64,000 bases of DNA from Histoplasma ohiense (Eukaryota; Ascomycota; Eurotiomycetes; Onygenales; Ajellomycetaceae): assembly GCA_017607445.1 (NCBI GenBank), contig JAEVHH010000001.1, forward strand, positions 3,100,001 through 3,164,000, given 5' to 3'. A program made the position numbers and the translations under genes. The notes beneath the pieces are model-generated. The model was not told where the DNA came from and did not search any database. It worked only from the letters and a program-made list of their open reading frames with translations. Numbering within the stretch: position 1 is the stretch's first letter; every line of letters starts with the position of its first letter. This document shows, one piece after another, positions 11,312-23,043 of the stretch.

Positions 11312-14300
11312 TCTTCAACAAGAATTCCTCAACAGAAATTCGAGAAGAGCTGTGCGGATTGGGATCTACTATGGGAACTCCAAGAGCTAATCATCTGTGA
11401 TGTCCGCCCCATCAAAACTCCGAGAAGAAATGAGGCAAGGAGAAATCGAGAGTTGAGAAGGGAATGGATGCCGGTGGAGGAGCGGAGAGAACCCATGCTG
11501 TTGCCAAGTTCGGCGGATGTTTTCATAATCCTTCCCATGCAAGAACTCGTATTCCGCCAAACCAACTTGTGCAGATCGAGCTTGGTAGCTTGACACTAAA
11601 TAAAATTTAGGGACGGCGGGGGCTGCGCTTTGGGCAATCAGTTGTCGTTGCTGTCCTGCAGCAGCAAGAGATGCCGATGCCTCGACGAGCAGCACCTGAA
11701 ACGTCCAAACATACTGATAATTACACCACAGGGGAGGGAAACACGAATCACGAGCTTCAGGACCATGTCGGTTCTGAAAATCATGATTCGACTTTCATGA
11801 CAGGCTGAGAGCCGGCGAGGGATGTTGATGTTCAATAGTTACTAGTATTGTTGTTGTGGTCCACTTGAACGCGGCGGCTAAAACAGCTGAACGGGGTTCA
11901 AATTCTCGGCCGGAAAATCCTTCGGCAGGGCTCAATTCCCTTAACCGGACGACTATGACAACTGTTGGGAGTTTGGGTTGGCTCGTCCCCTCTATTACCA
12001 GCATGGCGCTGGTATGATCGAGCTCTTTTGGGCCTAACAACAACATCTTATTATTTACATCAGCAAACGTTACATGAAAGTCTCATCAGAGTTGCTGATG
12101 TTGAGGAAACCAATTCTGGTTTCCCATTTTGGGCACCTTCAATGAAAAAATGGGTCTTCTGATGGTTGGGTGTTTGGGTATAGAAAACGATATTCTAGAT
12201 GACTGCTTGGATGAGTAGGTGGCGACATAGTAAGTAATACACAAGAACAAGTACTGGCGATTTGACCGCCGCATATTGAAATTCCTTGGGTCTGAGAAAG
12301 GATTACCCGTTGATACGAGTGGCCGCCTCATATCCTACAAAGGGGAGGGAAAAAAACCATTAGAGATATGATATGAGTCTAGGCTATTGACGGCAGCTTA
12401 TTTATCAGCTAGTTACAGCATAGAAAGATGGAGTGAAAGTAATTCTATACACTGTACATTCAATGAGAAGACTTTAACATATGCATACAAATCTGTAATC
12501 AGCAGGTCCCTGAGCCTCGGGGAAGGGCACTTTTGCCAATATCAGATGACACACATTGTGCCCATCAACACCTTGATAATAGAGGGAATTAATTTCTCAT
12601 CTATTGCAGGGTCAATATAACAATACATCCTTCGTTCTTTGCAAAAAGCATGGGCCACCATCCTCCATTCTTCATGAGAGCAGTCTGTCATATCTGCATG
12701 GATAGCAAGGCCCCACCATCACCCTATTTCTTCCCCGAGATATAGATTAGCCATGTCAAGGGCACCCTTTTCATGTTAAAAAGCGAGAATCATGGGTCAG
12801 TCACGCCTATTATGCGCCAGGTTTACTTTTTAACCACACATTCATCTTATTCTCGCCCATTTCCTATATACACCTGCTTCATTATATCTATTGAGCAACA
12901 GAAGATTCTGAGGCCAAGGGGCGCAGCACAACTTCCATTAGGAGGCAATCTGCTGGCGCACGGCTTACTTGCTTATTTAAAAAGCGCAGTAATCTGTATC
13001 AAGAGAGCAATTGAATTAGCATTGGTATATTTCACTTATCCATCCGTTTTTCCCTCCTTCGTGGTCTCTTCAACCACTTCAAGATAAACTCTCTATCAGG
13101 TTTCTATACATTGGGATCGATTCCATGGGATATAAAGACACGTCAACTCTGGCAATATGCAGCCACAAGAAACTTGATAAAATAGAATCCCAGTCCAAGC
13201 GGGAACCACAAATCAAATATGCGGAGTGCATAACTCACTTCTATGGGAGGGACGGGTTCGGAGTTTTCCTAATTCTTGGCAGCAACGGGCTGTACGCTCA
13301 TACCAACCTAACCACTTGCGCGGAAACGTCATCAGAACCATTTCGCAGTGACATCTTGTTTGGTGGTTGGTGGTTTGTTTGGAGGGTTAATCTGGCCTCA
13401 GCCACCAACTTAGTCTATTGCTGATCTGCCGTTTTGCTGTGCAAGGCTTCAAACACACAGCAAAAATAATAAATTCATGAATTGCGAATGGTCTAAAAAC
13501 CCCCAAGGAAGTTTCTGACGACCATAGCGTCGAAGAGTGGCATGCGGGAAACTAACCCCATGTACCTAGGCGGGCTATCCTAGCATCTGATCAGCCTTGT
13601 GAGGTCCCAAGGAAACGGCTCATTGGAGGCTCGAGCAAACCCATAGGGATGTGAAAGGCATTTTAGAGGAATCGGGTGCTCCACATTGCGAACACAGAAC
13701 AGGATGGCCCATGGGCGTGATAATTTTGAGAGAAGGAAAACATGAGAGATCACCAAGATTCTAACTTGAACGGAAATACCGTAAACTACCCCTGCTCCCG
13801 TGTTGCAAAAATCAATCTGGGAAACTTGGCCCGAGCCTTGCTTCAATCCCCAGCCATACAAGGGCTCCCTGTGGTGGCTATGACTCGTGGCGAAAAAGCC
13901 GCATCCTAGAAATGAGAACACAAATTGCTCGCATGCCATATCAGTTTAGCCATGCCCTCGAGATAAGGTGGGATGAGACTCCAGAGAAGTTTAAAAGCGG
14001 GCCGCCTCTCTTGTTGATAAGACTAATTTGTTAAGCGATAAATTTGTCTGAGGCTTGGATTTCCATTGTTTGAAACTGGGAAATGAAATGAAAGTTGAAC
14101 GGACTCACGAGGAATTATTAAATAATATAATATGATTTACCTGGATCTTTCAAGACACTGATAACTAAATATTGAAGCCGCACTTCCAAATATCAAATTA
14201 CCTTCCGATCAGGTTTGGCAGTGTCCTGTTAACATCCAATTATTATCAGAACATGTAGCTGACAAGCTTGGGTAACCGGTGTACTTTCCTTCATGATATA

Positions 14301-15618
14301 TATTTGTTGAGCCATACTCCTATATAGACGTCGTACTTATGCGTGTAACGAACGACAGCGGAACTTTTGCAGTCAACATTTTCCTAGCATCTTGGACAAG
14401 ATGGCGGAGACTGTTGACGACAGGTTTTGATTTGACAACCCCGAGGCTGCAATAAATTTGCTAGAGATTTCTGCGTCAATCAGTTTAGCTATTTATAGAC
14501 GAGATCTTTGGCTCTGTCAGGTCAGATTGTGACAGCCCTTTTTTGTGGCTGATAAGTGGCCAGAATACTTTGTTATTGATGAAGAATCGTGGACGCTTGT
14601 CGCAGCGAATGCCCTTGCAAAATGGTAAGCGGTCATAAACCCTGATCTCAGGCATAATAAACATTACCCCGGTTGGCGATGTCTACCAGGGATCACTAGC
14701 CGCAAAGGTTTCGATGCTAGATGCGATTGTCAGAAAATTTCTGCAAATGCTTCGAAGCTGTACCACAGTTGACGACCTCTATTTCGAGGGTTCTGGAAGC
14801 TCATGCTAGCACTTATGAGTAGCTTCGGTAGGTTGAGTTTAGTGTGGGCAGTGGAAAACGCCAATAACTCGCAGTACTCTGCACTAGCGGGTTGGTTGCT
14901 GTGGCGAGGGGTTTGAGTTGCCAGAGCAGGCAGCTACGATTCTGTATTCCAAGCGCTCACTCCTTGAGATCAGAGTTGTGAAACCAGCAAGTTGGTGGAA
15001 GCTGTTTGGTAGGTACTTGGTTTCCAGTTCTCTGGGAGGTGTAGAGGAGAGCTAGTTATATAACCTTGGAAGTGTTCAAGATTCAGCTTGCTTGCTACCT
15101 CGAGAAATCAACCAGCTGTCCGCCCTAAATGAACATTCCAACTTCAGTCGCAAGCTCTGTGCCACTCAGCCTCATCTGCAAGACAAAGACACAATACCTC
15201 CCAGGCATCACTTCCAGCTCTCCCTCCCCTTCTCTCACACCTCTCGCCCCTGAAAGAAGAGTGGCTAGTTGATATTTGGCATTGTTATTCCTGTTTCATG
15301 TCTCCTTTCGCTTTTTACCTTTCCTGGTTTTTCATTATTGGCTAGCTCTCTGCCTCATATTTACCCAAGCGGAAAACGCACGCAAAGGAAACTCATCATT
15401 CACATTCAATCATTGACTTGAACGGCTACTTAAACATCTAACCAACTATAGAACTACCATTTATTTAGACACCGCCATTGTTTTGCCAGCAAGACATACC
15501 GAAGTGAGGGAATTCAGGCTGGGTGAGGAGAACGGTGGACGTACCACTGGCTTGACGGAGTTGAGAAGGAAGGCTGCACGAACGTTTTTATGTACCATAC
15601 CACAACTGGTCCTTCATC
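11312..15618. other. Long intergenic stretch with one small insertion
   Basis: No gene is supported over 4.3 kb. The minus frame at 11387-11695 has a hydrophobic start (VLLVEASASLAAAG) but no splice partner or recognisable family. A 77-bp LTR-like insertion lies at 11963-12039. The last 500 bases, pyrimidine-rich in places, are the likely promoter and leader of the MARVEL gene. Confidence 0.45.
11963..12039. mobile_element. 77-bp solo-LTR-like insertion, copy 1
   Basis: The element starts TGTTGGG and ends CCTAACA, so it has TG...CA ends that form a short imperfect inverted repeat. It is flanked on both sides by the 5-bp direct repeat ACAAC (11958-11962 and 12040-12044). Inside is a hairpin, TACCAGC-ATG-GCGCTGGTA, and a GAGCTCTTTTG stretch. 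A clear relative occurs at 53411-53495. The ends and the 5-bp duplication are those of LTR retroelements, but the length is very small for an LTR. Confidence 0.75.
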
Positions 15619-16835
15619 ATGTTTGGGTCACTTCAGTTCCCTAGGGTGAAGATGCTTCTTCATGCCCTGCAGGGCTTTGTCATATTTCTGGGCTGGGCTC
15701 TTACAATCGCCGTGCTCACACAAGACGGTCCAACAGATGGTCGAACGGCATACTATTTTGCGCTGGTATGTTTGATGTTTTCTCACTACCCACAGAGGAA
15801 ACATTGAAGAGTTACAAGCACCTACATAAGTTACTCTTGCTTTAAAGAAACAAAATTGCTAACACTCTCTGACTTTTGACCCTCTGTAGTGTTGGCTCAC
15901 TGTTCCCGCCCTCATCTACCTGGCGGCAGTGCCTTTATGGCCACGAACCCAAAGATTTGGTAATGCGTACGCTTTCGCAGTGATTGACGTGCTCTTCGGT
16001 ATCCTCTGGTTTGCCTCATGGGTGGCTGTTGCATCATATGTGGCGGCAGGCAAAGTTGCTGGCAAGGATGATGACAATGATAAAGATATGAAGGGTAAGA
16101 GCGGCTGCGGAGCGTTCAAATTCGGTACCCCTGCAAAATGCAATATAAGCACAGGGACTGTCATCTTGGGCGTGATAATCTGGTAAGTAGATTTAATTTT
16201 GTTCGAGCCATGAAAATAATTGATTCAACGTAAAAGGAAGAGAGGAGAGGAGAGGAGAGGAGAAGAGAAGAGAAGAGAATTCGCAGAAGGACTAACTCAT
16301 AGCCTCTCCCAACAGCCTCCTTTTTATCGTTACTTCGTACATGTCCATCCGCAACCTCTCAGCATACCGCCGCAGTGGTTCAATGCTTTACGAAGGCGCT
16401 TCCGACCCGTCCTTCGCTGCTCACTCTAAGGCTGCCTTCTCCTCAAACCCAGCCCACGACTTCGATTATGAAGATGACCGGGACGCTGAATTCCGCTCCG
16501 GCCGGCGTTCTACAGAAGGCGTGAGCGTCATCGGCGGCGGTCCCTCCTCATCTCTTGGATACCGCCGCGACCAAGACGACGAGTATACGCTGCTGCACAA
16601 CGAGGCGGACGATTTGGGGGGAATGCCACATGAACCCCCTGCACCACCCTCCATGTACGATGCCACGAGAGGCAATGATAACAGTAATGCTCTGAATAAC
16701 ACGCCGTTGACAAACGCCGGCGATGCTAATGCTAGCTATTTACATGATTATGACACTAGCTATGGTGGCGCGTATGCGGCCGGGAGCCGATCGCAGGCAT
16801 CAGGGAGTTTCCATGATCAGTATACGAACCGATAG
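15619..16835 (+). CDS. MARVEL-domain integral membrane protein
   Basis: A four-helix membrane protein of the MARVEL type, a fold used in membrane apposition and in plasma-membrane domains of fungi (Nce102/Fhn1-like relatives). Exons are 15619-15765, 15890-16182 and 16316-16835, in frame, for 319 residues. Helices are near residues 11-30 (LLHALQGFVIFLGWALTIAV), 43-66, 78-103 (VIDVLFGILWFASWVAVASY) and 137-156, the last completed across the third exon junction (VILGVIIC-LLFIVTSYM). A Cys-containing loop between helices 3 and 4 (SGCGAFKFGTPAKC) is usual in this family. The C-terminal half is cytosolic, acidic and Ser/Asn/Tyr-rich, without a fold I recognise. The start could also be the Met at 15649. 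Intron 2 has a good CTAAC branch site and a purine microsatellite. Confidence 0.85.
16226..16279. repeat. Purine (GAGAG/GAAGA) microsatellite in an intron
   Basis: Runs of AGAGG and AGAAG units in intron 2 of the MARVEL gene, entirely purine on the plus strand. Confidence 0.9.
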
Positions 16836-17685
16836 GAGTGCGCAGCTAATGGATTGGTTAATTTTGATATGAATACCACATAGAGCGATTTTCTTCTTTG
16901 GGGTTCTTCGGTTTTTATTTTTATTCTTGAGCTGCCCGTGTTTTTGCTTTTCGGCTTTTCGGCACTCCTATTTATTATATATATCATTATGCGGGCACCT
17001 CCCAAGTCTTCAAGAGGTGGAATGTCGGGTTTCTCATGTAATGGGTTAACGGATGCCATTTGAAGCACACATTAATGGGCTTTAAGTGATGTATAACTTT
17101 TTGCTTTCGGAGGACGGTCCGATTATGTGCGGAGCATTTTGCTATAGCCGTTCCATGTACCTAGATTGTTTAGGTATTAGGGCAATAGCAATAATGAGGA
17201 TTGTATAAACGAATGCCAGAGTATATTTCTTTTTGTTCCTCCCCGATATGGCATGGATAGAATCAAAATCATGGGGTAGCCTAGCCAGGCCTCCTCTGTT
17301 TGCCTTGATATGTATTCGTAGCTACTCTTGTGTGAGTTTGCTGGCCCAGCTCGATCATTTCCTTCCTGGAACCCTTGAGCTTCTTTATTTTTTTCACACT
17401 TTGTGGATGACAACGCCAAATAGATCAAGAGCCACATCCCATAAAATAAAAACACAACATCTAACACCACATCACGGAAATAGAAAGCAGCATTCGTACA
17501 ATAAGCCCATCACTATTTCGCATCGGCCCCTTCCCCTCCTCCCTTCCTTGCAAGAACCAAACAAATTTATTGAAACAGTCTACTTCCAGAGCCAAATGCT
17601 ACCCAGGCTACCACCTATAACAATTCATATCCCAGTCCCCTCAGTGCCAATCGCCCTGAAACCTCCTCATGTCCATTTTCATTCT
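16836..17685. other. 3' ends of two convergent genes
   Basis: Between the stop codons of the MARVEL gene (plus) and the SIM-motif gene (minus). It should hold both 3' untranslated regions. No other gene is seen. The plus-strand open frame running through 17233-18138 is mostly antisense of the minus gene. Confidence 0.5.
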
Positions 17686-19852
17686 TCACGCAATCTCCCA
17701 ACCCCTCTCTCCACCAGCATCATCACCAGCATCGTCATCCTCCCAACCACTCTCCTCTCCAACCCCAGCAGCCCCGTGCCCATTCACATCACCACCAAAA
17801 TCCCCAATCATGCTCCCCTTGCTTTTCCCCTGTCCGCTCACTTCAATCTGCTCCAGCCCAAAGTCCAACCCCATCAACTCCCTCGCTCCTCCGTCCTCCA
17901 GCCCCGACCCCGACCCCATCCCGAACCCCCCAAACAACTGCTCCCACAACCCCTCCGTAAAAACTCTCGTCGTCCGATCAACACCCGCGTGGTAGTACGG
18001 ATCATAGAAGTCGCATTCGTTATCGCTCTCTGTAGGTTCCCGCGGCTGATCCCTGGCGGACTGTCTGCGAGGGAAAAGGTCGTTGGGGCGGGGGAGGAGG
18101 ATGTTATCTCTGTCCTTGCTACTGATGTGATAAGTTGAGGATTGATATTCGCGCTGGCCAGGCTTCTCGCGCTGGTAGTTGCCGAATTTATCGATGGTGA
18201 CTGTATGACGGCGGGTGGAGCGGGTGAAGTTGGATCGGGGTGGAGCGGGCTGGGGGGTCATTGAGACTTTGGGATTTGGGAATAGATTCACGGTGCTGTT
18301 GGGGAGGTATCTAGATCTGGGGAGCGGTGTTGGCGTTTGGGCGGTTGGAGATAACGACCCGGAAGAGGACGTGGATGGGGGAGGGGAAGGCGTTGGACGA
18401 TTGTCGGTACTGTGGATGCGGTTGTAGGGAAATTTTACGAGCGTGTAAGTGTCAGAAGCCCCATCAGTGACAAATGGGTGTCTTGGGTTGGGGAAATATA
18501 GTCCATGGCTCGAATTGATGGATTCTCCTGTACTTGTCTGAGTCGGGGTGGATTGACACGATATTGACGATATCGTTTTTGCCTTCTTCCGTGGGGGAGG
18601 TGTAGAAACTTGGTAGGGCGCGGGTGATGTCGCTGTCGATGGTGATGGGGGTGCAGACTTGCTGCTGTCCCTGCCATGACTTATGTCCTTTGCTTCGACA
18701 GATTCCGACGAGCTTCTTGCACGTTTACGACCCGTCGCATTAGATCCGTTTTCCCCGGCCTCCATAGTATCCAACGTAAAAACAGCTGTGACTGCTGTCC
18801 CAGGCAAAGACGACTGATTCTCTGGGTCTGCCGTTTGTGCCACATTCTCCAGCTGCTGTTGGAGACTTTTATATTCCCCATCCCGCTCTCCAGGCCTGCG
18901 TTCAGCCGTGTCATTCTTCCTTGCATTCTGAAAAGCCTGGTAAGAATTAAACCCTGCATTCCTCTCCTTCCAATAAGCTTCCGCATTCCCCGACGCCGCA
19001 AGAAGAATCTGCTCGAATTCCATAGGCAGGCCTTTCCCTTCGCTTTCTCTCTGAAGCTCAGACACCATTTCTTGATATTGCTGGTCCCGCTTGTTGATCA
19101 GAGTATTGCGAGAACCCCATGTTTCTGGCAGAGCAGTCTGAGCATGCTCTGCCTCCTCTTCCTCGTTGCCGTTTCCACAAATGTCCTGGCCCTCAATTCT
19201 CTTCATCAGCGGATCAAGCACAACGGCAATCAAGGCTCGATTCACCTTATCCACACTGCATTTGTGCTTGCGCGCCAATTCGCCATACGGGAAAATATGT
19301 GCGATGGCATCTGCCATGTCCATAAAGAATTCTTTTGACAACGGTGAAGGCGAAGAAACATGTTCAGCTTTGAGTTCTTGTCCAGTAGATGTAGTCGACT
19401 CTGCCAGGGCGCTATTTGGATGTGGAGAAGTTGCCTCATTCTTTCCGCCAGAATTGTCCGAAAGGGAGTTTGTTGGTGATGACAACGGAAGACCAAAGTA
19501 AGGACTCCGCTCCATGGGAATGGCAGGTTGAAGCCATTCTGACGTGCTGGGAGAGATTGGATGAGCGACTTTGTGAGTTCTGCCAGCTGTTGTCACTTGC
19601 TGGCCATCTTCGCCATTCCCTATGGAAGAATTTCGTAATGTTTAGTATGATTAGGCAGTGCAAAACGAAGGAGATGGGAGATAGGTTTTCATTACCTGTT
19701 TGCGGGCTGTTGGTTGGGCTACAGACTTCATGGGAACATTCGGGGCCTGAATCGATTCTGTTCTGAGCACAAATAGCAGTACCAGTGATCTGGAGCTCGT
19801 CTTCATCATCAGAGTCAAGAATGATAAGGGGGATTTCTTTGCTCATGATCAT
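17686..19852 (-). CDS. Unknown fungal protein with an N-terminal SUMO-interaction motif
   Basis: Exons are 19696-19852 and 17686-19619 on the minus strand, joined in frame through QTGNGEDGQQV, giving 696 residues. I do not recognise the family. The first residues read IPLIILDSDDEDELQ, a textbook SUMO-interaction motif: a short run of Ile/Leu followed by Asp/Glu/Ser. A more ordered, helical segment follows (about residues 148-300: EFFMDMADAIAHIFPYGELARKH, KVNRALIAVVLDPLMKRIEG, then EMVSELQRESEGKGL and NAEAYWKERNAGF). The rest is disordered and rich in Ser, Pro and Thr, with basic patches (GRKRARS, PPRKKAKT) that could be nuclear localisation signals. The acidic, Gly-rich end carries DDDAGDDAGGERGW. 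A nuclear, SUMO-linked role is inference. An alternative start is the second Met at 19846. Confidence 0.75.
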
Positions 19853-21534
19853 TGCTTCTTAATTTGCAAGGTTCAATATGGTTAAAGGGCAGCCAGAAAG
19901 TTAAGTGGAAGAAAATTACAATATCAACATAGAGGAAAGACTCCAAATGAGCAATTGTGGCAATCAGGAGAGGGGGGGGGATGGAAGATCAGAGTAGAGC
20001 AGAAAGGATTGATCGGTGAATGTTTTCATTCATCCTAACAAAGGGTGAGAGAGTTTGAGTGGATGAATATTCAGATATGATATAAGAATAAATACATCCA
20101 CGCATCATTTTGACATATAACACAGTCATTTTGTTGATCATGTAACTACTTCACTATCATCCAATGTTGGAATGAAGCAAGATAAGGCTGATTTGCAACC
20201 CCCCCCCTAACAATTTCATTGGAAAAATACCACTCAAGCATTTAGATAGTTTTGGATCTTTTGTACCGATTTATGCAAGTTACCTTCACTCACCCCGCAT
20301 ATGGTGACAGCAGAGTGGTTTCGGCAACGTTGTCCCAGAAGGAAGGTGAAATAAAGGAAAAAGAAGGACATTAATCAGCATTGTCCGCAACAGGCAATAC
20401 TGAAGAAATGAGATAGGTACACTGGATTTGGCAAGGAAATCCGCATAGCAGCCGGTCAGTTATTCGGAGGCACTTTGAGTGGATCATAGAAACAATCCAC
20501 CTTGATGGACTTGAGTTCGCAAAGTCGCATTTCATAGCTGAGAGGAGAGCACTTGTAGAAGCCGAAAGCAGTATACTGTATTGTATCCAGACGGAGAATA
20601 TGAGATGGAGGTAAGCTGAGGCTCAGATGTTGGAGATTTTAGATGCTATTTCGACCAGTGCAGTACAAGAGGAGACGCCCTCAGGAGATTGCCCAATAAA
20701 GTACCCCAGAACCCGAGAAGTGATGCGATGCAAAGACTACAGGTTGGCCACTCCGACTGATGCTTGTAACTGGGTCGGCCTGTGGCTTTCGCTGTGGCTT
20801 TCTTTCACCTTTGTTGATGCCCTGGTAGCTGCTGGGCTGATGTGGAGGGTGCCGATAAATGGACATTATGAGCTTGCCTTACATATCTGGGTAGCGACTC
20901 ACAGAGTGAGTGGTCAGGAAATCACAGTATTGAGTAAGGACTCAGTCCAGGATACAGTTACATGCCCTCCCTCGGATCGGACCAGAGATACGATGAAGAT
21001 CTGTGGGTTGGGTGGGAATACGGTATCCGGTATTACCATTTAAGCAGGCGCAGAATGGCCTTGGCAGGGGCTTTTTTCACTAGAATTCAACCACAATTAT
21101 TACCAGAGAGGAACAAAATACCGTACGGAACCGTCCCCCAGGAAGCCTTGACAAGCCTGACGTTCTAAACTGTGGTTGAGGTAAGCTGTTGCCGGGCCGC
21201 GCCTTGCCTGATTGGGGAGATTTCTCCTTTTTGGGCGGCTGTGGGTCTTGGCTCGATCCTGACGCTTTTTCCCCTTCTCCTTCTGCGTCTTTCTTCGCTT
21301 CTCTTCCTCCTTCTCTCATCACGTCGACAACCATCACCATACGATCACGCTCCAACTCTCCCCATCTTCAACGTCTTCTCCAGTATCTAGGGCACTAAGC
21401 TACCCTTCTACCCCCTCCCCTCAAGTCCCCAAAGGCAGCTCAGCGTCCTGAGTTCAATCTCGCAGCGGTACATACAACCCCTTTTCAATCCACTATCCCG
21501 TGTTCCGTTACCCAAATACACTCAGCCCTCCATC
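19853..21534. other. Divergent intergenic region
   Basis: This lies between the minus-strand SIM gene and the plus-strand RNA-binding gene, so it holds both promoters. It has homopolymer runs (G near 19,971-19,980, C near 20,201-20,208). The 300 bases before 21,535 are C/T-rich, as in many highly expressed fungal leaders. A 138-codon plus frame at 20627-21043 shows no family signature. Confidence 0.5.
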
Positions 21535-23043
21535 ATGTCGACTGCCAACGAACTGGCCGAAAATATGGCCTCTGTCTCCATCAACGACTCTACCAATGGC
21601 GCAACTCCTGTAGGTGCTATTCAGACCGATGCCACTGCAGCCAGCGCCGATGAGGGACGTCGCCTGTACATTGGGAATCTCGCATATGCGACCACAGAGG
21701 GGGAACTCAAGGACTTCTTCAAGGCTTACACCATGTTAGTACTTTCCTTTTATTGCTATTATATTAATGTTATTATTACCTGTTTTGCATTTGTTTTTGT
21801 TTCCTAAGATAGGAACCAAAAGAGGAAAGCCTTAGCATGCTCCACTTTGTAATGTTATTTTTATACCAACTTCAACAAGAAAGAAACACCCCCCCCCTTT
21901 CCCTTTTTTTTTTTTTTGTTTCGTTGGGGGTTGGTCATTTGGCATAAATGCAGAATGCACTTATATATAAAACCCTGAGAGCAAAGATATCTTGTCTCAT
22001 GCAATCGATGCCGATGTTATTTTATGCCACTAACATATCTGCGATTGTAATAGTGAAAACACCTCCATCCCCGTGAACCCCCGCACTACCCGTCCTGTTG
22101 GATATGCCTTCGTCGACCTTGCTACTGCGCAAGAGGCCCAGGCTGCCATTGCTGAGCTCTCTGGCAAGGAAATCCTCGAGCGCAAGGTTTCTGTCCAACT
22201 TGCCCGCAAGCCCGAACCCGCTGAGAATAAAGGCGAGGCTGTTAGCGGTGGTGAGGGTGCAAGTGGAGGTGAGGGCCGCAAGAGAGGCTATGGTCGCGGT
22301 CGCGGACGTGGACGTGGCCGCGGTGGCCGATTCGGGGCTCGCGGTGGCCGCGCGGTACGTAACCTTGTGATCGATGTTTTATAGACTCCCCAGCGACATC
22401 TCATTTAACACCAGCACGTCACTGTCCGCATTTTTATATGTTAAAACTAACGTGAAACCTTTGCAGGCAAAGGAGCCGAATGGAGAGCACGCTGAAGGGA
22501 CCGCCGAGGGAACGCCCTTGGCCGATGTGACTAATGAGCCTGGTGATGCCCCCAAAGACGCCAAGAGTCGTCCTCGTGTTCAAAAGCAACGTGGCCCGCC
22601 AGAAGATGGGATCCCGTCCAAGACAAAGGTTATGGTTGCTAACCTTCCTTACGATCTTAGCGAGGAGAAGGTACACCCCACATCCCCAGTAAATCCGTCA
22701 ATAGGCTGGTGAGATATTAACCATTGTCACTGTACAGTTGAAGGAACTTTTTGCTGCTTACGAACCCGTCTCCGCCAAGATTGCACTTCGACCCATTCCG
22801 CGTTTTATGGTCAAGAAACTCCAAGCTCGTGGTGAGCCCCGCAAGGGCCGTGGATTCGGTTTTGTCACTCTAGGCTCTGAGGCTCTCCAGACCAAAGCTG
22901 TTGAGGAGATGCACGGCAAGGAAATCGAAGGGCGGGAGATCGCAGTCAAAGTTGCCATCGACAGCCCCGGCAAGGAGGATGACATCTCTGGTGAAGAGCA
23001 GGCTACCGCTGAAGCCCCTGCTGATGCACCTGTTACCGCTTAA
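21535..23043 (+). CDS. RRM-RGG-RRM RNA-binding protein, Sbp1-like
   Basis: An RNA-binding protein with the domain order of yeast Sbp1/Rnp1, which binds mRNA and represses translation or aids decapping. Exons are 21535-21734, 22054-22354, 22467-22670 and 22738-23043, all in frame, for 336 residues. The first RRM has RNP2 RLYIGNLAY (residues 43-51) and RNP1 GYAFVDL. A Gly/Arg box follows, rich in GRGRGRG repeats. A Pro/Glu linker leads to the second RRM, with RNP2 VMVANLPY and RNP1 KGRGFGFVTL. The C-terminus is acidic. The first intron splits RRM1 and is over 300 nt, with T, C and G homopolymers; the other introns are 112 and 67 nt. The pyrimidine-rich leader suggests strong expression. Assignment to Sbp1 rests on architecture, not on alignment. 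Confidence 0.87.

Noticed and set aside
11387..11695. 102-codon minus frame with a signal-peptide-like start, first taken as the kelch N-terminus
   Set aside because: A better start with a true signal peptide and in-frame splicing exists at 11311, so this frame is not needed and has no family features.
17233..18138. 301-codon plus frame rich in Pro, Ser and His
   Set aside because: It is mostly the antisense shadow of the Ser/Pro/Gly-rich C-terminal part of the SIM-motif gene.
20627..21043. 138-codon plus frame upstream of the RRM gene
   Set aside because: No recognisable motif and no splice continuation. It lies in the divergent promoter region.
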